In this document: positions 34,016 through 46,780 of the stretch, in pieces | Numbering within the stretch: position 1 is the stretch's first letter | Layout of the letters: each line of letters starts with the position of its first letter | NCBI GenBank assembly: GCA_036365145.1 | Contig: JAEOAD010000029.1 | Coordinates: forward strand, 21,127,001-21,191,000 | Origin: Orientallactaga sibirica | Lineage: Eukaryota > Chordata > Mammalia > Rodentia > Dipodidae | DNA length: 64,000 nucleotides | Reading direction: 5' to 3' | Notes under the pieces: model-generated | Told to the model about the DNA's origin: nothing | The model's input: only the letters and a program-made list of their open reading frames with translations | Databases searched by the model: none | Made by a program: the position numbers and the translations under genes

Positions 34016-35352
34016 TGTGTCAGTTATTTTCTTGTTTTGGGGTCAAAACATCTGACCAGAAGCTCTTTATGGAAGAAATATACTCATATTTCCGGGGCGT
34101 AGCATCTATCAGCAGGGAGAAATAAGAGAGAGAAAAGTGCATGGGTCTGGGCTACACCAGCTGCTCCCAAGTGACACATCCTTCAGCAAGGCTCATCCCC
34201 TAAAAGTTCCACCCCTTTCCAGCACTGTCAGCTGGGAATTAAAATCCCAAACACATATACCTATACAGGACATTTTATGTTGAAACCCCCACAGTCTGAC
34301 CTGGATCCCATAGACTGTATTGCCATCTGATGACGTAAAATGTGTTCAGTTAAAACTTCAAAGTCCCCATATATATTACTAGTTACAACAGTGTTCAAAA
34401 GTCCAAAGTCACATCTGAGCTCTATAAAATTAAAATACATGTTACATACTTCCAATACAAATGGCACAAAGTAAATATTTCCATTCCTAAAAGGAAGACA
34501 TAGGAGCATAGCATGGAATGATTGGACGAAAGGAAGACCAAGACCAAGACCCAGCAGGGAAAACACCAAATCCTATATCTCCATGTGCAGTATCTGTGAC
34601 TTGAGATGAAATCCTCTGGGCTCTAAATAGCTTGGGCAGCTCTGCTTCTCCAGCTGTGCTCCCTGTAACCTTTCTTGTGGGAAGGATCTGTCCTGAGCTC
34701 ACAGCTTTTCTCACAGATGTCACATTTTCCTGGCATTGCTGCCATCCTGACTTTCTCACATAAACTTAGGGTTCACTTTCACAGCATAGTGCAGTGGCTT
34801 CACAAGGAACTCTAGCCTTGCCTCATAGTCCTTAGCCCCATAAGTCCTCTGGAACACTGTTGTGATATTCCATTACCCCCTACATTTTTCCTTTTTCATT
34901 CCTCCTAAACCAGTACCATGTGGGTAATGCTGTCAAGTTCTGTCATCAGATTGGGATGAAGACTGTCATTCATGGAATACAGCTTTAGCAGCTTCAGCGT
35001 GTTGACCTTGCAGCATTCTTCCTTCAGACCTTATCCTATCTTGAGCTTTCTATGGGATGAGTCTTGCCTTCAAGGACAGAATATCACACTAAATGCCTTT
35101 AGCCCAGAGTCCCTATTCCCCTCTGAGACCTAAATGAGTCAAGCCTACATTGTCTCTTGCCCTCCTGGTCTTTCAAACACCCAAAAGTGTGGCTCATTAA
35201 ACTCTGCTTACAATCAGCATTTTAAGACTTCTCTAGTCCTATCTTCCCAGCATTTCTGGACTAAACCCTCAAAGTGTGAGCCAAAATAAACCCTCTTTCC
35301 TTAAGTTACTCATGTCATGAGTTTTGTCATAAAAAGGAGGAAATTAATACAG
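34016..35352 (-). mobile_element. MaLR-derived composite with inverted LTR ends
   Basis: 34016-34260 is an antisense LTR ('gtcagttattttcttgtttt', 'ccagaagctctttatggaag'). 34261-35258 looks like antisense internal sequence; its start shares 'aaagtccccata' and neighbouring blocks with 53793-53900, which also adjoins an antisense LTR. 35262-35352 however is a plus-strand LTR 3' end ('gtgagccaaaataaaccct', 'cataaaaaggaggaaattaa'). So the two ends face each other. Confidence 0.5.
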
Positions 35353-35394
35353 CTACCTTTTAATTTACTTGTACCTTTTTTTGCAGCATGCCTT

Positions 35395-35560
35395 TATTCA
35401 ATGTACTTATTTGCACACATGAGTGTCCCTGGCAGTGTACTAGGCACTGAAGGCAGTGCCATAAGAAAAGTAAGAAGTCTATTCTCATAGAGCTTACTAC
35501 ATCCAAAAGATGAAGAAATTAGAAATATAAATTGACTTTAGCCACACAGATCAAATAACA
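35395..35560 (+). mobile_element. Old MIR/L2-type repeat relic
   Basis: 'tttattcaatgtacttattt', 'cagtgtactaggcactgaag', 'tctattctcatagagcttac' and 'gaagaaattagaaatataaa' follow the well-known ancient mammalian repeat order (feeding through 'gtgccaggcactg' to 'catggagcttac'). Confidence 0.5.
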
Positions 35561-37424
35561 GTCAATTTTGGTACTTGCACATGTTTTACTTCTGAAATAT
35601 TAACCCTGTTCCCCACCCTTCAGGAAAAAGCATCCTTTACTTTTTGCCTAGTCACTTTGTTAAAGTGAACAAGAACATTGATAAACAATCCCACACAGAT
35701 CAATTTTGTGGCCATGTTAAGAGTATAGGTCCCCAAATTTCATCAGTTCCCCACATGGCTTCTCTTTCTTTTGTTTTCTGCCATATCCAATGGCTCTTCT
35801 GATCACTTCTTCTCCTTCATTCTTAAGGGTGGTGTTTGTTACCCAACTAAGCTTTTGTTTAATACAATCATTTAGTTTCTCTACAGTTATCCTTAGACTG
35901 ATGATAGAAATCACATCAGCCTGCAGACTGCAGCCCCCACTTATTCATTCTGACTCCCAACATCCATTCTATCTGCATACCTATCAGTGACTTATCTGTC
36001 TTATAAATATCTACCTTTCATTTATGTATCTTATCTCTCATTTACCTTTTATCTGTAGAAATGTTTAAATTATAACATATTTATTTTTACTCTTTCCTTT
36101 TCTCCCTTAAGCCCTCCTTTGAGACCTGTTTCCACATTCAGTAGAAAGGCATAAGTGAACCTCTATTAGATATCCAAATCCACAATACTTACTCTTGACT
36201 CAAAGAACTTTATGCACTGTCTCCCCAAAGGTCACTTATGACCTCATTACATGTAAGTCCCATCTTTCATTACTCCTGTCAGTGGACTCCATTTGAACAT
36301 CAATGAGCTTTCAAAATCTCCTAACTCTTGCTACATCATTTCAACCTGCTAGGAGTCTTCTTCCTGATTTTCACCTGATTATCTCCCCATCTTCAGCATT
36401 CTCAGATGCTCTTTCCTGGATCCACTGCTTTCCTCTCTGCTTAGGAATCCCCTTTTTGTGTCCAAAAGTCTGAGTCTACTTTAAAGCCTTATGTTTCTAA
36501 ATCTTATCCGCAGGTCAGAACTCTTTGCAGAACTTCAGTTGCATCTGCCTCAAGAACATCTTCAATTGACATAAATCCCCCAGACACCAAATATTTAAAC
36601 TGAATCTCTCTCCCCTTCCCTTCCATTGCCTTTTTAAAAATTTCTTTTCTAGATGTCCCCCACCAATTTGTGCCTGATGAGTAAGTGGTTGTTAACCTTG
36701 TTAAGCTGAGAGAACATCAAACTTAGAATCCCTATGTACCAAATTCATAGGTCCCAATTCTAATCGCATCTGTCAATGAAGACTTTCAGTTAAAGAAGAA
36801 AACACCTCTGTATTTACCAGTTCAACCTATAGGGAAATTCGGGCACAATGGAATTGTAAGCTTATAACTTACAGTCACTTGTTCTCCTTCCAGCATTGTT
36901 GAGAACACTGCACTTAAGATTAACTTCTTTGTACAAGCTACACAGGCTGGAGTCTTTCCAAGTGTATTCAGCATGTCAGAGTAAAAAAGGAAAGGAGCCT
37001 GCTCTATGGATTCTAGTGTCAGTCAGAAATGATGTCTTGTCTTCACAGCTCACCAGCATGTAGGATCTGGCTTTCAGAACTCATGGAAGAGATTTATTTG
37101 GTTGTCTTTAGAAAGTAATGGAATAGTGCAATATTTGGATTCGTCCTGTGAGTTTGCTTAGACTGTCAGCATTATTCTGATTATTTAGTGCCATCATCAC
37201 AAGCTACAAGGTCCATAACAGGTAAAGCAGCTAATAAGTAAAAGAAGCTCTGGTTGAGTTCTGTGAGGATCCAACATTATTCATGGTAATTGAAGTTTCA
37301 TAGATTAAAGCTCCATTTTGAATTCTTAAAGACTGTTGTATCTCAGAAACTTCTGCCAAGCTGGTGATGGGAAAAATTAAATTAGAAATCCAAACTAAAT
37401 ACATAATCTCTACTTTCTTTTTGT
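35561..37424. other. No gene or clear repeat
   Basis: 1.9 kb of repeat-poor sequence. No open frame has a recognisable motif. Confidence 0.45.
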
Positions 37425-37735
37425 TTAAAAGAGGAAGAATTTATTACACCTTATAGTTCCAGGTTACAGTGGATCAAGGCAGGGAAGGCATAATGGCAGG
37501 AACATGAGGCAACTGGTCATCATATTCAGTCCACAGTGAGGAAGTAGAGAAAGGAATGCTCATGCTCAGGCAGCTCTCTCCTTTTTATACAGCACAGGAC
37601 TATAGCTTGCAGTTAGGGTAAGTCTTCCTAACCTAATCAAGATCATCCCTCACAGATATACACAATGGCTAGCCTACTGTAGATAATATCCTCACAGGCG
37701 TACATTCCTGTCAAGTTGACAACTAGTACAAATGA
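37425..37735 (-). mobile_element. MaLR-like LTR relic, 'cttgac' type
   Basis: Blocks 'gttccaggttacagtggatc', 'ctctctcctttttatacagc', 'aatcaagatcatccctcaca' and 'tgtcaagttgacaactagta' match a rodent repeat ending in a conserved TGTCAACTTGAC-like motif on the minus strand. I group it with the element at 7290-8040; whether it is strictly a MaLR LTR is uncertain. Confidence 0.6.
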
Positions 37736-37837
37736 TCACAGCCACCTCTATCTATCTCCCTCAGTTAGTGTCGATTCCAGTATTTTTGCCCCCTTTTTAT
37801 GATTGAGGTAATTAAGTTCTTGATTACTTGCTTGCTT

Positions 37838-38036
37838 GTTTTTGAGACAGGGTATCTTGTATCCTAGATTGGACTTGTATCTGAAGATGACCTTGAATTT
37901 CTAATTGCCCCAACTCTTCTTCCAAGAACTGGGCTTATAGGTGTGCCTCACCCAATGTCCAGCATTGGGAATCAAAACCAGGGGCCCATCCATACTAGGA
38001 AAGCACTCTACCAACTGAGCTACATCCCCAGCCCTC
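37838..38036 (-). mobile_element. B4-type SINE (B1-like + ID)
   Basis: 'gtttttgagacagggtatct' (antisense B1-like), 'gggcttataggtgtgcctca', then 'cattgggaatcaaaaccagg' and 'ccaactgagctacatcccca' (antisense ID with B and A box regions). Confidence 0.82.
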
Positions 38037-38554
38037 TTACTAAGCTCTTTATAAAGTCCCCATACAATTATTTCATCATATTTAATTGTGGGTTTCACTA
38101 ATGTGGACTCCACAAACCATGGCTTCAAATACTCATGACTTGAAAATATTCAAGGAAAACATGGCACCTGTACTGAACACATACATATTTTGCATTGTTT
38201 TTTCTCTAAACAGTACAACATGACAACAGTTTAAATAGCATTTACATTGTACTATACTTCACTAGAAGTAATCTAGAGAGGATTTAAAATACACAGGAGG
38301 AAATGCATAGGTTTGATGAAGGGAAATTTTAGTCTGCAAGGCCAAAGAACACCTGTATATGGCTTGTAAATACTTTCTACCATATTGTGGTTTATCTTTT
38401 CATTCTCTTTATGGAGTCTCGAAGAGCTGACATTCTTAATTATTATAAAGTAAATGTCACCATTTTTGGTGGGTCTACACACAAAAAAATCTTCATGTAT
38501 CGTAGGGATCACAAAGCATTCATGTTTTCTCCTGGAAGTTTTACAGTGTTAGGT
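38037..38554. other. No gene or clear repeat
   Basis: Nothing recognised between the B4 and the MaLR LTR. Confidence 0.45.
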
Positions 38555-39710
38555 CTTGTGGTGGTTTGATTCAGGTGTTCTCCCATAAACAGAGGTGTTC
38601 TGAATGCTAGGAATTAATATTGTTGGGGGCGGACTTAAGGATGTTATAGCCAGCTTCCTCCTACCAGTGTTTGGCACGCACTTCTGTTGCTGTTGTCCAA
38701 CTGAGGTTGTCCAGGAGGTGATGCCCACCCTCTGCTCATGCCATTGTTTTCCTATGCCATCAAGGAGCTTCCCCTCAAGTCTGTAAGCCAAAATAAACCT
38801 TTTTTTTTTTTGTCCTACAAGCTGCTCTCTGTCAGGTGTTTTCTGTCAGCAGTGCAAATCTGGTTACAACAGTAAAGTTGGTAATGAGAGTGGGGTCATT
38901 ATTGTGAGAAACCTGATTCTGTGGCTTTGGTCTTTTGGGACTGCGTTGTAGGAGTAATGTGGGAGGATTTGAAACCTTTCCCTAACAGATGCCTTGCGGT
39001 GCTATAAGTACAGTTTGATAGACAATTCTGGTTAGAGTTGAAAGACCTGAATGCAGTAAGAACTAAGGACTGTGAGGTTTGGCTTATGAAGGTGAGAAAG
39101 AAGTTTGACTGGATTGGGCTAGAAGCAGTTTGCTAAGGTGGTTGTTGTTATGTCCCGAGAAGTTTTGCAGGGTTGTTTAGTGTAGAAGTGGAGTGTTTAG
39201 AGCAGAGGGTTATGACACAGAAAAAAATGAAATCTTTAGGCCAAAACTGCTACCAATTCAGCTTCAATTGTTTGAGAGATTACAACCTTGAGATTTGGGT
39301 CAGCTGACCTGCATTGGGACAACAGGAAGAGCACAAACTCTTTGGAAGGGACCTGAACACTGAAACAGTGTCCTGTTCTTCAAAGTCTGCTTTTTTCTTC
39401 CCTGGATTCACAAATTGGCAGCCCACCTGGTATTATGGAGTATAACAAATGCAGGAAAGAGAGGTAATTGAATTTGTAATACAGTCTTGTATGTTGGAAA
39501 TGGCCATGGGCAGTGTGAAGTAGGCTTGTTGAATTACTTGCATGGAGAACTGATAGAGCCATGAGCATGAACCATGGGTTGCAGTGGAGACCCAGTGGAG
39601 ATGCCAGGACTATGGCTGCCAAGGAGAGCTGCCATCATTGGATGAAGTTTTGTGGGACTGTGAGTAGCCTAGCTGGAGGGGTGGAATTGGAACTCCAGAG
39701 ACTTGTCACT
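38555..39710 (+). mobile_element. MaLR element: 5' LTR and internal region
   Basis: LTR 38558-38873: starts 'gtggtggtttgattcaggtg', has 'gtaagccaaaataaacctt' with AATAAA near 38791, and ends 'ctggttacaacagt'. It is the reverse orientation of the LTR at 53440-53792. The internal part starts 'ttggtaatgagagtggggt', matching the conserved MaLR segment just after the LTR (tggtaccaggagtgggg type). Internal sequence runs non-coding to about 39710. Confidence 0.83.
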
Positions 39711-41254
39711 GGTTAGAATTATTGGGCTTAAAGACCTATCAGCTGATGTATCACCATAAGTTCCTTTCACCTAAGCACACAAAATATGAAGAAATTCATA
39801 TAAATATATGTTTAATATGTCCTATATCAAACCTCTGTCATTTGTTCAAAAGGAATTATAATGTATTTTTTATTTCTGTCTCTCTGCTTTCAGCCAAAAC
39901 TCCCCCTTCCCATCTCTACCCTTTGATATGGCCTGAGACTTCTTTCTAATACAGAAAGCTCATGGTTTTGGTTTTCTCTCTCTCATGAAGCCTTCTCCTT
40001 GTTTCTCCAGAGTCATCTGTGCTCCTGAGGGTCTTGTTCAGCAGTGCCTGCATTTCTGCAACTGCAATATCCCTTCTTCTCTTACATGATATCCTATGGC
40101 CCCTAATTAATTTCATTGGCCTTTAATTTTCACTGAAACATTGCATATTACAGATGCCTTTCCTGAAATTATTTTCCTGCTCCCTCTGCATCTCTAATGG
40201 GTTCAGTACCTTGTAATGTGTTACAACATTTTTTTCTGTATTTTATACTTACATTTTTATATTTTATAAGATTATTTTTTAATGTATCCTCTACTTAGAA
40301 GTTCATTACTAAATGTTTAACCTAGACATAGAGTCTGATACATAGCATGAATAAAGATGCTGCTGAAATGAATTAATAGAGGTTTAATGCTTGATGATGC
40401 TACCATTTGCTGTGAGGAAAGAAAGCATGAAATGCTGGCAGTCAGATCAAGCTGTGGTCCTCAGCAGAGTGGGGGAAATGAACCCCAGATTCTGTGTGCT
40501 ATATGTTCCTACTTTCCTTGTGAGTATCACTGGACTCTGTTTCCACATTTACACATCATTTTTCTCTCTGCTCTTCAGTTGGCCAAAACAACCCCTTGCT
40601 CATCCTCATCCAAGGCTAAACCATGAGGAGACTGCTTGGTCATCCCTCACGTGGTCTTCTGCAAGTTGGACCTGTGAGATACAGATTTTCTCATGAAATA
40701 AGAACCTTTGACTTGATAAGATATTTGAAAAGCTTCCATGGAATCAGTTTCTAACTCACATCTCACAGGTCTTTAAGAAAATACCTACCTCTCTTGTTAC
40801 CCATTTTTCTCTGTTCTTTACTTGGTTCTGACTCATTCTTTCATTTTCTGCTGGGCAGTGATGGGCATCAGCATTGATTTTTCTCTTAGTGAGGCCAGTT
40901 CTTCTTCTCAGTGTTTAAGGTCAGACCAGTCCAGCTCTGTTCGCTTATGATTCACAATCAGATTGTACTTTCTTTTCTGTCAACTCTATCATTGGGAGAG
41001 GCACAGGATAGTTCTGAAGTGCTTATCTCATTTCTTAGTCCTGTTTTCTGAGGGTTTGGATGAATTTTCTCTGGCCAGGAAATGTTAAATGTCTTTTCAG
41101 TGAAGACTGAGGTACTTGCTAAGAAAGATTGTAACAAATGTGGCTATGCAATTCTTTAGGTTAGGTCTCTCTCTTTTTTAGGGGCGGGGGAGTGTCCTTT
41201 CAAGTCATATGCAAATAAAATCTGTCCTGGTTTCTAAGAGAGAAAGGGAGCTTA
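39711..41254. other. No gene or clear repeat
   Basis: Repeat-poor. Two overlapping open frames at 40387-40696 (79 and 101 codons) have no recognisable domain. Confidence 0.45.
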
Positions 41255-41560
41255 TATTAATTGAGTGTCTATTTAGTGCCAGGCATAAATTTCAGTGATT
41301 TGCATAAATATCTATCATTTCATTTTTTCAAAAACCATAATAATACATTTGCCAACATTTATTGAGCTCTAATTATTTGTCAAGACCTCTGTTAACATAT
41401 TTACTTAAGCTGTATAATTTCAGCCTCCCAACTATACCATACAAAGGACCTTTCAAATTATATTTGCTTTACAGATAAGAATAAAATATGAAAAGAAGTT
41501 CACCAGCTTGCCCATAAAAACATAATTTGCAAAGCAATGTTGAGGCTTGTTCCAAGAGCC
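41255..41560 (+). mobile_element. Two MIR-like relics in tandem
   Basis: 'attgagtgtctatttagtgc' / 'caggcataaatttcagtgat' is one MIR core; 'ttattgagctctaattattt' / 'ttgctttacagataagaa' / 'cagcttgcccataaaaac' is a second, starting about 100 bases later on the same strand. Confidence 0.6.
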
Positions 41561-44500
41561 ACATGAATCTGTACCCAAACACATAAGTAAAATGCTTGGT
41601 TTGACTATGTAAATGATTGTTAATATCATGATTCTTAGTCCAAGAACACAATTTGAAAATAGGACAGATCAGGTTGGAAAACCAAATTTGCCACATCTTT
41701 GATTTAAAGCCCTTGACTTATTATGGCAGGAGATCCTGCTCTAGAATGTGTCTTGTAGGAATTAGGACTGTAGCAATGACCTGTGGCTTAGCAGAGATGT
41801 CTTTAGATACTCTGGAAAATCTCTCCTCCTTCCCTCATTCCTTAGACTGCTCCCTTATTGTGTGAATATGAAGTCTTTCTAATTTGGTCTTGAAATCTCA
41901 GATAGGTGGGTATTTAGCCATGTCCTGGTAAGGCTCCAGTAGAGGTATGCTGGATGATTAAAGCATATGACTTTTTACAGCTTACTTCTCTGTCTAATGC
42001 CTTAGTATTGAACCCTGGCCAGATGTACCTCCCAGGAAGCATATTTAAATGACTTATGTCCTTATTGCTCTTCTCTGATGTGGGTTCAGTTAATTTCTAC
42101 CACAATAGAGACTTTGTGAGAGTTCTGACCATGAAAGAAGTTCACATCTGACAGACAGGAGGCAGCAAACTAAGCACATGAAATAACAGAAGCTCCATCA
42201 TTATGGACAGAACTTAGTGAGAAAGGGAAACAGACTTCACAGGAACAACAGAAATTGGGAAGGATTTCTAGAACACCTATAATCAACCAGCAAGTGAGAT
42301 GTAACAGAAGGGACCTATAGACCAAAGCCATTTTGGGCACTCAGGAAATGATCCAAGTAGCTTTTTCAGGGAAACCACTAACTGCTGGTTTTATAGCAAA
42401 GAGGCATGAATGGCATTTAATCATACTGTCACTGAGAAATGGTCACTGTGGCACATATGAAAAGTCCACATAGGGTATAAGGATCAATGCAGCAGATAAA
42501 GTTTCTTGTACCTAACTCTCCCATAGAACAGTGTTCACAAAAAGGTAGTGGTGTAAAGCAGATAACTAGATTATCAGGATCCCAACTTCTTACATTGTGG
42601 GTTACACTCTGTCCATATGGGGTTGCATAACTGAATGTAAGGGTTGAAAAACTGGCAATAGTAAATTTTTTCTCAAAACATAATGACCAAAAACGAATTC
42701 AAATTCAAAAACACAGCATGAATCCAAGGTATTTCAGACACAGCACTCCTGTGTTGCCTCACATGACTTCAGTGCAATATTTGTTATGAACACATGACAT
42801 ATGTACTTTTTACTGCTTGGAATTAGAACAGACCTGTCAATAATTTTAGAAATGGCCTTAGATATACTTTTGCTATGTTCTACTATGCATTTAAACAAAG
42901 AGGCATTTTCTGCATTGAACATTATAAAATCGAAGTATTGATTAACCATGGGAAATGCTGAAGATGTTCTATGCACTGCATTATCAAGTATCCCACCAAG
43001 ATTGAATTCTGTATGTAACACAGAAAAGCACACCCATCTCATTAGCATGAAAACTTATTAATGATGAAATTCTATGTATACCAAACACTTTTTAAAGTAA
43101 ATTCTTTATAGTTTATTACTTATAAGTGTTTGAGTTGTATACCTATTTTATATAACTACTTAGGCAAGTATTTTGTGTAGAAAAATGGGTAGTGAATGTA
43201 AACAACTTAAGAAGCCTGGTCTAGATTGGCCATAATGTAGAATGAGCAGAGGTGTTGAAAGTGAATGAGCCCTTTTTGGGTATGAGAAAGTAAAAGTTAT
43301 ATTCAAAATGGGTGCTAAGGCAATGTAAAATTACAGGAATTCACCACAGGCATTATTCACTAAAGATGTTAGTCCAGAAAAAGGATGAGGTAACTGATAC
43401 TGCCGTTTAAGAACAGTATCTCCAGGCTCTAAATTTGATTGCATCATGGAAAGGCAATGGGATTCCAATGCAATTTCTGTTTGGGATTTTTCATTTATTT
43501 TAGGTGATTGGATTTCTAACAGTCATTGAGGTGAGACAGGAAACTGCCTCTAGGAGAAACACAGGTCATGCAAATTAGGTGTCCGTGGGGTGAAAACATA
43601 TCCACAGTGTTGGATTCATAGGAGAAAGGACCAAGTGTACACCATATAAAGGAGAACATAGCATTTTCCAAAGGTTCTTTTGCTATTAAAATGGATCACA
43701 CTATTCTAATTAATCAATAATAATGTCTTTCAAGAATTTTTTAATAGTTCACTGTAGAGATACAACACAAGGAAAGCAAAATTAGGATCATTCAGCCATG
43801 CAAAGAGTTTCTGGTACAAGAAAGTCATATAGACTGCTTCTAAGATGACATTGTCTCCTGAAAGCTTGGCACTGGGGAACTCCAAAAACAGTTGCTGATT
43901 GATGGGTGGTTTCAATGAATAACAACTGATGTAACCTGCCAACCTTGTGAATGAACTGTACTGAGGAACACTCAATGATATTTCCATCTTTGCAGAGAAA
44001 TGAAAAGCATTTTCAGTAATATAAGCCAAGATGACAGGGAGAGATTTTCATAAAGCCTCAACAAAGTGGGCAACAAGTATCAGAGAACAGTCCATGTGTG
44101 AAAGTGCAAAGCATTGCATTTCAGGTCACCAGTCACAGAGTTAAAGGAAGAATGTAAAAATATTTAAAAATAAAACTAAGGAAAATAATGGATAAAAGTA
44201 AAAGGTTAATGAATTCTTATATGATAGATAAATATGCCAATATATGTCCCTGTGACTGTATACTTGGAAGTTAAAGTGTTTGACTATAGATTGGATTCTA
44301 TTTTTAGTGTATGTGGAACTCCCTTCATCATCTATTGTTCTCAATGTTTTATTATATTCTCCCTTATTTTTACCAGATAATTCCCATTGCTGTCATTTCA
44401 TGTTTTCTTCATTACTAAGTATGGGATTTCATTTTACATGGCACATTTCTGGATTTGGTAGAGTAGTCTCTTCTCTGTCTCTCAATGACCATTTCTGCAC

Positions 44501-44756
44501 TGTTACCTCAGTCTTGCCCCAGTTTGTAGCCAGTGTTAACTTACAGGTATTGGTTTTACTGTGTATTGTTCAATTCAATTAGCCTTTTTCCATACAATAC
44601 TCTTGCTGAGCTCTTTCCATCCTAATATCTATCTACCTGTCAATGTAGTCAATACCAATCATAGTCAATGAACCTCATTCAATACTTCCAAGATGACATG
44701 CTTTTGATGGACACTTATTTCTAGCAATTTTAAGCACTACCATGATGAATATTATA
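41561..44756. other. No gene; possible old DNA-transposon relic at 42580-42700
   Basis: 'gtccatatggggttgcataa' near 42612 recalls the 'ccccatatggggtcgcgtaactg' motif of an old mammalian repeat whose class I cannot confirm. Minus-strand open frames at 42734-43048 (104 codons) and 43730-44029 (99 codons) have no motif I recognise. The rest is AT-rich and unassigned. Confidence 0.35.
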
Positions 44757-44758
44757 TT

Positions 44759-44817
<59 letters not shown>

Positions 44818-45335
44818 TGTATATAGTATATATACAGCCATGATGGTACCATCATTAGCCTTCTCCCTGTCCTCCCCCCATGGGTAATGTGGGTCTTGCC
44901 TTATTGGGGACGCCATCAGTTTTGCAGGAGAGGCAATAACTCTGTGTATAATGATCCAACTCATGGCTCTAACAATCTTTCCACCCCTCTACTGCAAATT
45001 TCCCTGAGCCATGTTGGGTTCATTTTAGGTGTATTTCAGTGACGAGGTTTTGTGAGCCTCTGTGTCTCTGGGTATCTGATTTGTTAGGGGTTGAGTGTTC
45101 TTTGTGTCTATCTCCTTCACCCTTGTGCTGGTACCAGGTTCACTAATAAAGCAGCACTCTTGCTCATTTACCCTATAACTCTATGGCTTCAGCTGGTTCC
45201 TAAGGATTTGTTTGGTGTAATGATGTCCCTGTGCAGCCTGGAAGATGAAATGGTGACACAAGGTGTGAATCCTGTACTTGGAGAATTAAAATTATGTCTC
45301 AGTTTGGCCTCAGTAATTAGGAAAACATCAGTTTC
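44757..45335 (-). mobile_element. L1 3' end with terminal (TA)n
   Basis: A (TA)n of about 54 bases (44761-44816) sits where the L1 tail is on the minus strand. Then antisense 3'UTR blocks follow: 'cagccatgatggtaccatca', 'ccccatgggtaatgtgggtc', 'aatttccctgagccatgttg', 'cctctgtgtctctgggtatc'. These match 6336-6470 and 29870-30010 in the opposite orientation. Confidence 0.82.
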
Positions 45336-46084
45336 TCCCTAAAATCATCATATCTACTTCACACCTTGCCTCTTTTCTCTCCTGTTTGGTATCTCAAGCT
45401 GTTCTATACTGGCTACACCTGGTCAGTGCTTTCCCCAAGTGTCCGACCTGGACCCACACTACATGCATCATTCAACTCTTCCTGAAGCAAAGGTCCATCT
45501 ATTTTCTTATTTTCAGAAGCAGTCCTCAGCCCTTCACATGTGGTGTGAATGGGACAAGTCATTTTTTATGGAGCTACTTGTCTCTGCAATTTATTCACAA
45601 ACGATTTCCAAGGGCTGTGTTGTTTTAGCAAGACATAAGATTTTTTTATATATATATATTGAATGTAAACCTTGAATCAACAGGAAGAGACATTGATATC
45701 TACTTGGCCATGTTGTAATTGGCCAACCACACTCTAGAGAATTTGTAATGGATAAAGATGGTAAATAACCCTTTGTTTACTTGTGACATGAACTGTACGT
45801 GCTTTCATGTTTCTTTGAAATTTTTCTTCTCACATTTCATAGAATACATACTTGTTTTCCTTAAAAATGACTCAAGAGTTCAGTGAGACAGGTGAACTCA
45901 GTATCATTTATTCATTAAGTAGCCTGAAAAGTATTTATTTGTATATCATAAGTTATGATGTGTATCTGTTAGTTATTAGACTGCATACAAGTTAAAAATA
46001 TTTAGAGTGAGGAAACTACTTTTTATTTTGTTTGCCTTTTCTGGTTTGGTTTCATTCTATTTTTTACATAATTGGTATTTTTAA
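45336..46084. other. No gene or clear repeat
   Basis: Overlapping open frames at 45386-45675 have no family signature; nothing else was recognised. Confidence 0.45.
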
Positions 46085-46282
46085 ATATTTTATGCATTGA
46101 TTTGCTAGTGGAGAGATTGAGAGAGAATATGGGTGCACTAGGGCCTCTAGTCACTGCAATTGAATACCAGACACATGTACCTCTTGGTGCATCTGGCTGG
46201 CTTTTGTGGGTACTAGGGAATTGAACCCAGGATTTTATGCTTTTCAGGTAAGCACCTTAACTGCTGAGCCATCTCTCTAGAC
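46085..46282 (-). mobile_element. tRNA-derived SINE, old copy
   Basis: Antisense family body ('ctagtcactgcaattgaata', 'ggtgcatctggctggctttt', 'ggaattgaacccaggatttt', 'ctgctgagccatctctctag'). The tail is decayed. Confidence 0.82.
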
Positions 46283-46479
46283 CTGATATTATTTTAATTG
46301 GGAACTTTATTATATGAACATATTGCAAATCATTCATGTTCTCATCAGCTAATATCTTATGGATTATTCTCCCCCATCCCCATTATACTGAGAGCCCTCC
46401 TCAGTAGAGTTACTGGTATTCACTGCAGGATTATGAATGCATCAATCAGTCTCTGTGTGGAAGGTGTATTAAAACAGAG

Positions 46480-46575
46480 TCAATACTGTAGCCTAGGCTG
46501 GCCTCAAGCTTACAGTGGTCATCCTGCATTAACCTCTCATGTGCTGGGAACACAGGCATGATCCACCCTGCTTTG
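46480..46575 (-). mobile_element. Old B1-like SINE relic
   Basis: 'gtagcctaggctggcctcaa', 'cttacagtggtcatcctgca', 'tgtgctgggaacacaggcat' is antisense 7SL-type sequence. Confidence 0.65.
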
Positions 46576-46589
46576 ATGGGAAACTATTT

Positions 46590-46780
46590 TGTTTTATTAT
46601 TTATTTATTTATTCATTTATTATTTATGTGAGGGACATCCTGGGGCCTCCTGTCACTGCAAATGAACACTAGACACTTGAACCACATTTTGTAACTGTCT
46701 TATATGAGTGGCTGAGGAATTGAACGCAGGCCAGCAGGCTTTGTAAACAAGTATTTTTGATACATTTTTCAAGCCCCCAG
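46590..46780 (-). mobile_element. tRNA-derived SINE, old copy
   Basis: (ATTT)n start (tail on the minus strand), then 'ctcctgtcactgcaaatgaa', 'gctgaggaattgaacgcagg' and 'tttttcaagcccc' of the antisense family. The head is eroded. Confidence 0.72.

Noticed and set aside
43730..44029. 99-codon minus-strand frame, and 104-codon frame at 42734-43048, as pseudogenes or transposase remnants
   Set aside because: No recognisable motif. The sequence near 42612 hints at an old repeat, but not enough to name a class.
44761..44816. Long (TA)n as a cruciform or origin signal
   Set aside because: It sits at the tail of an L1 and is explained as microsatellite growth.
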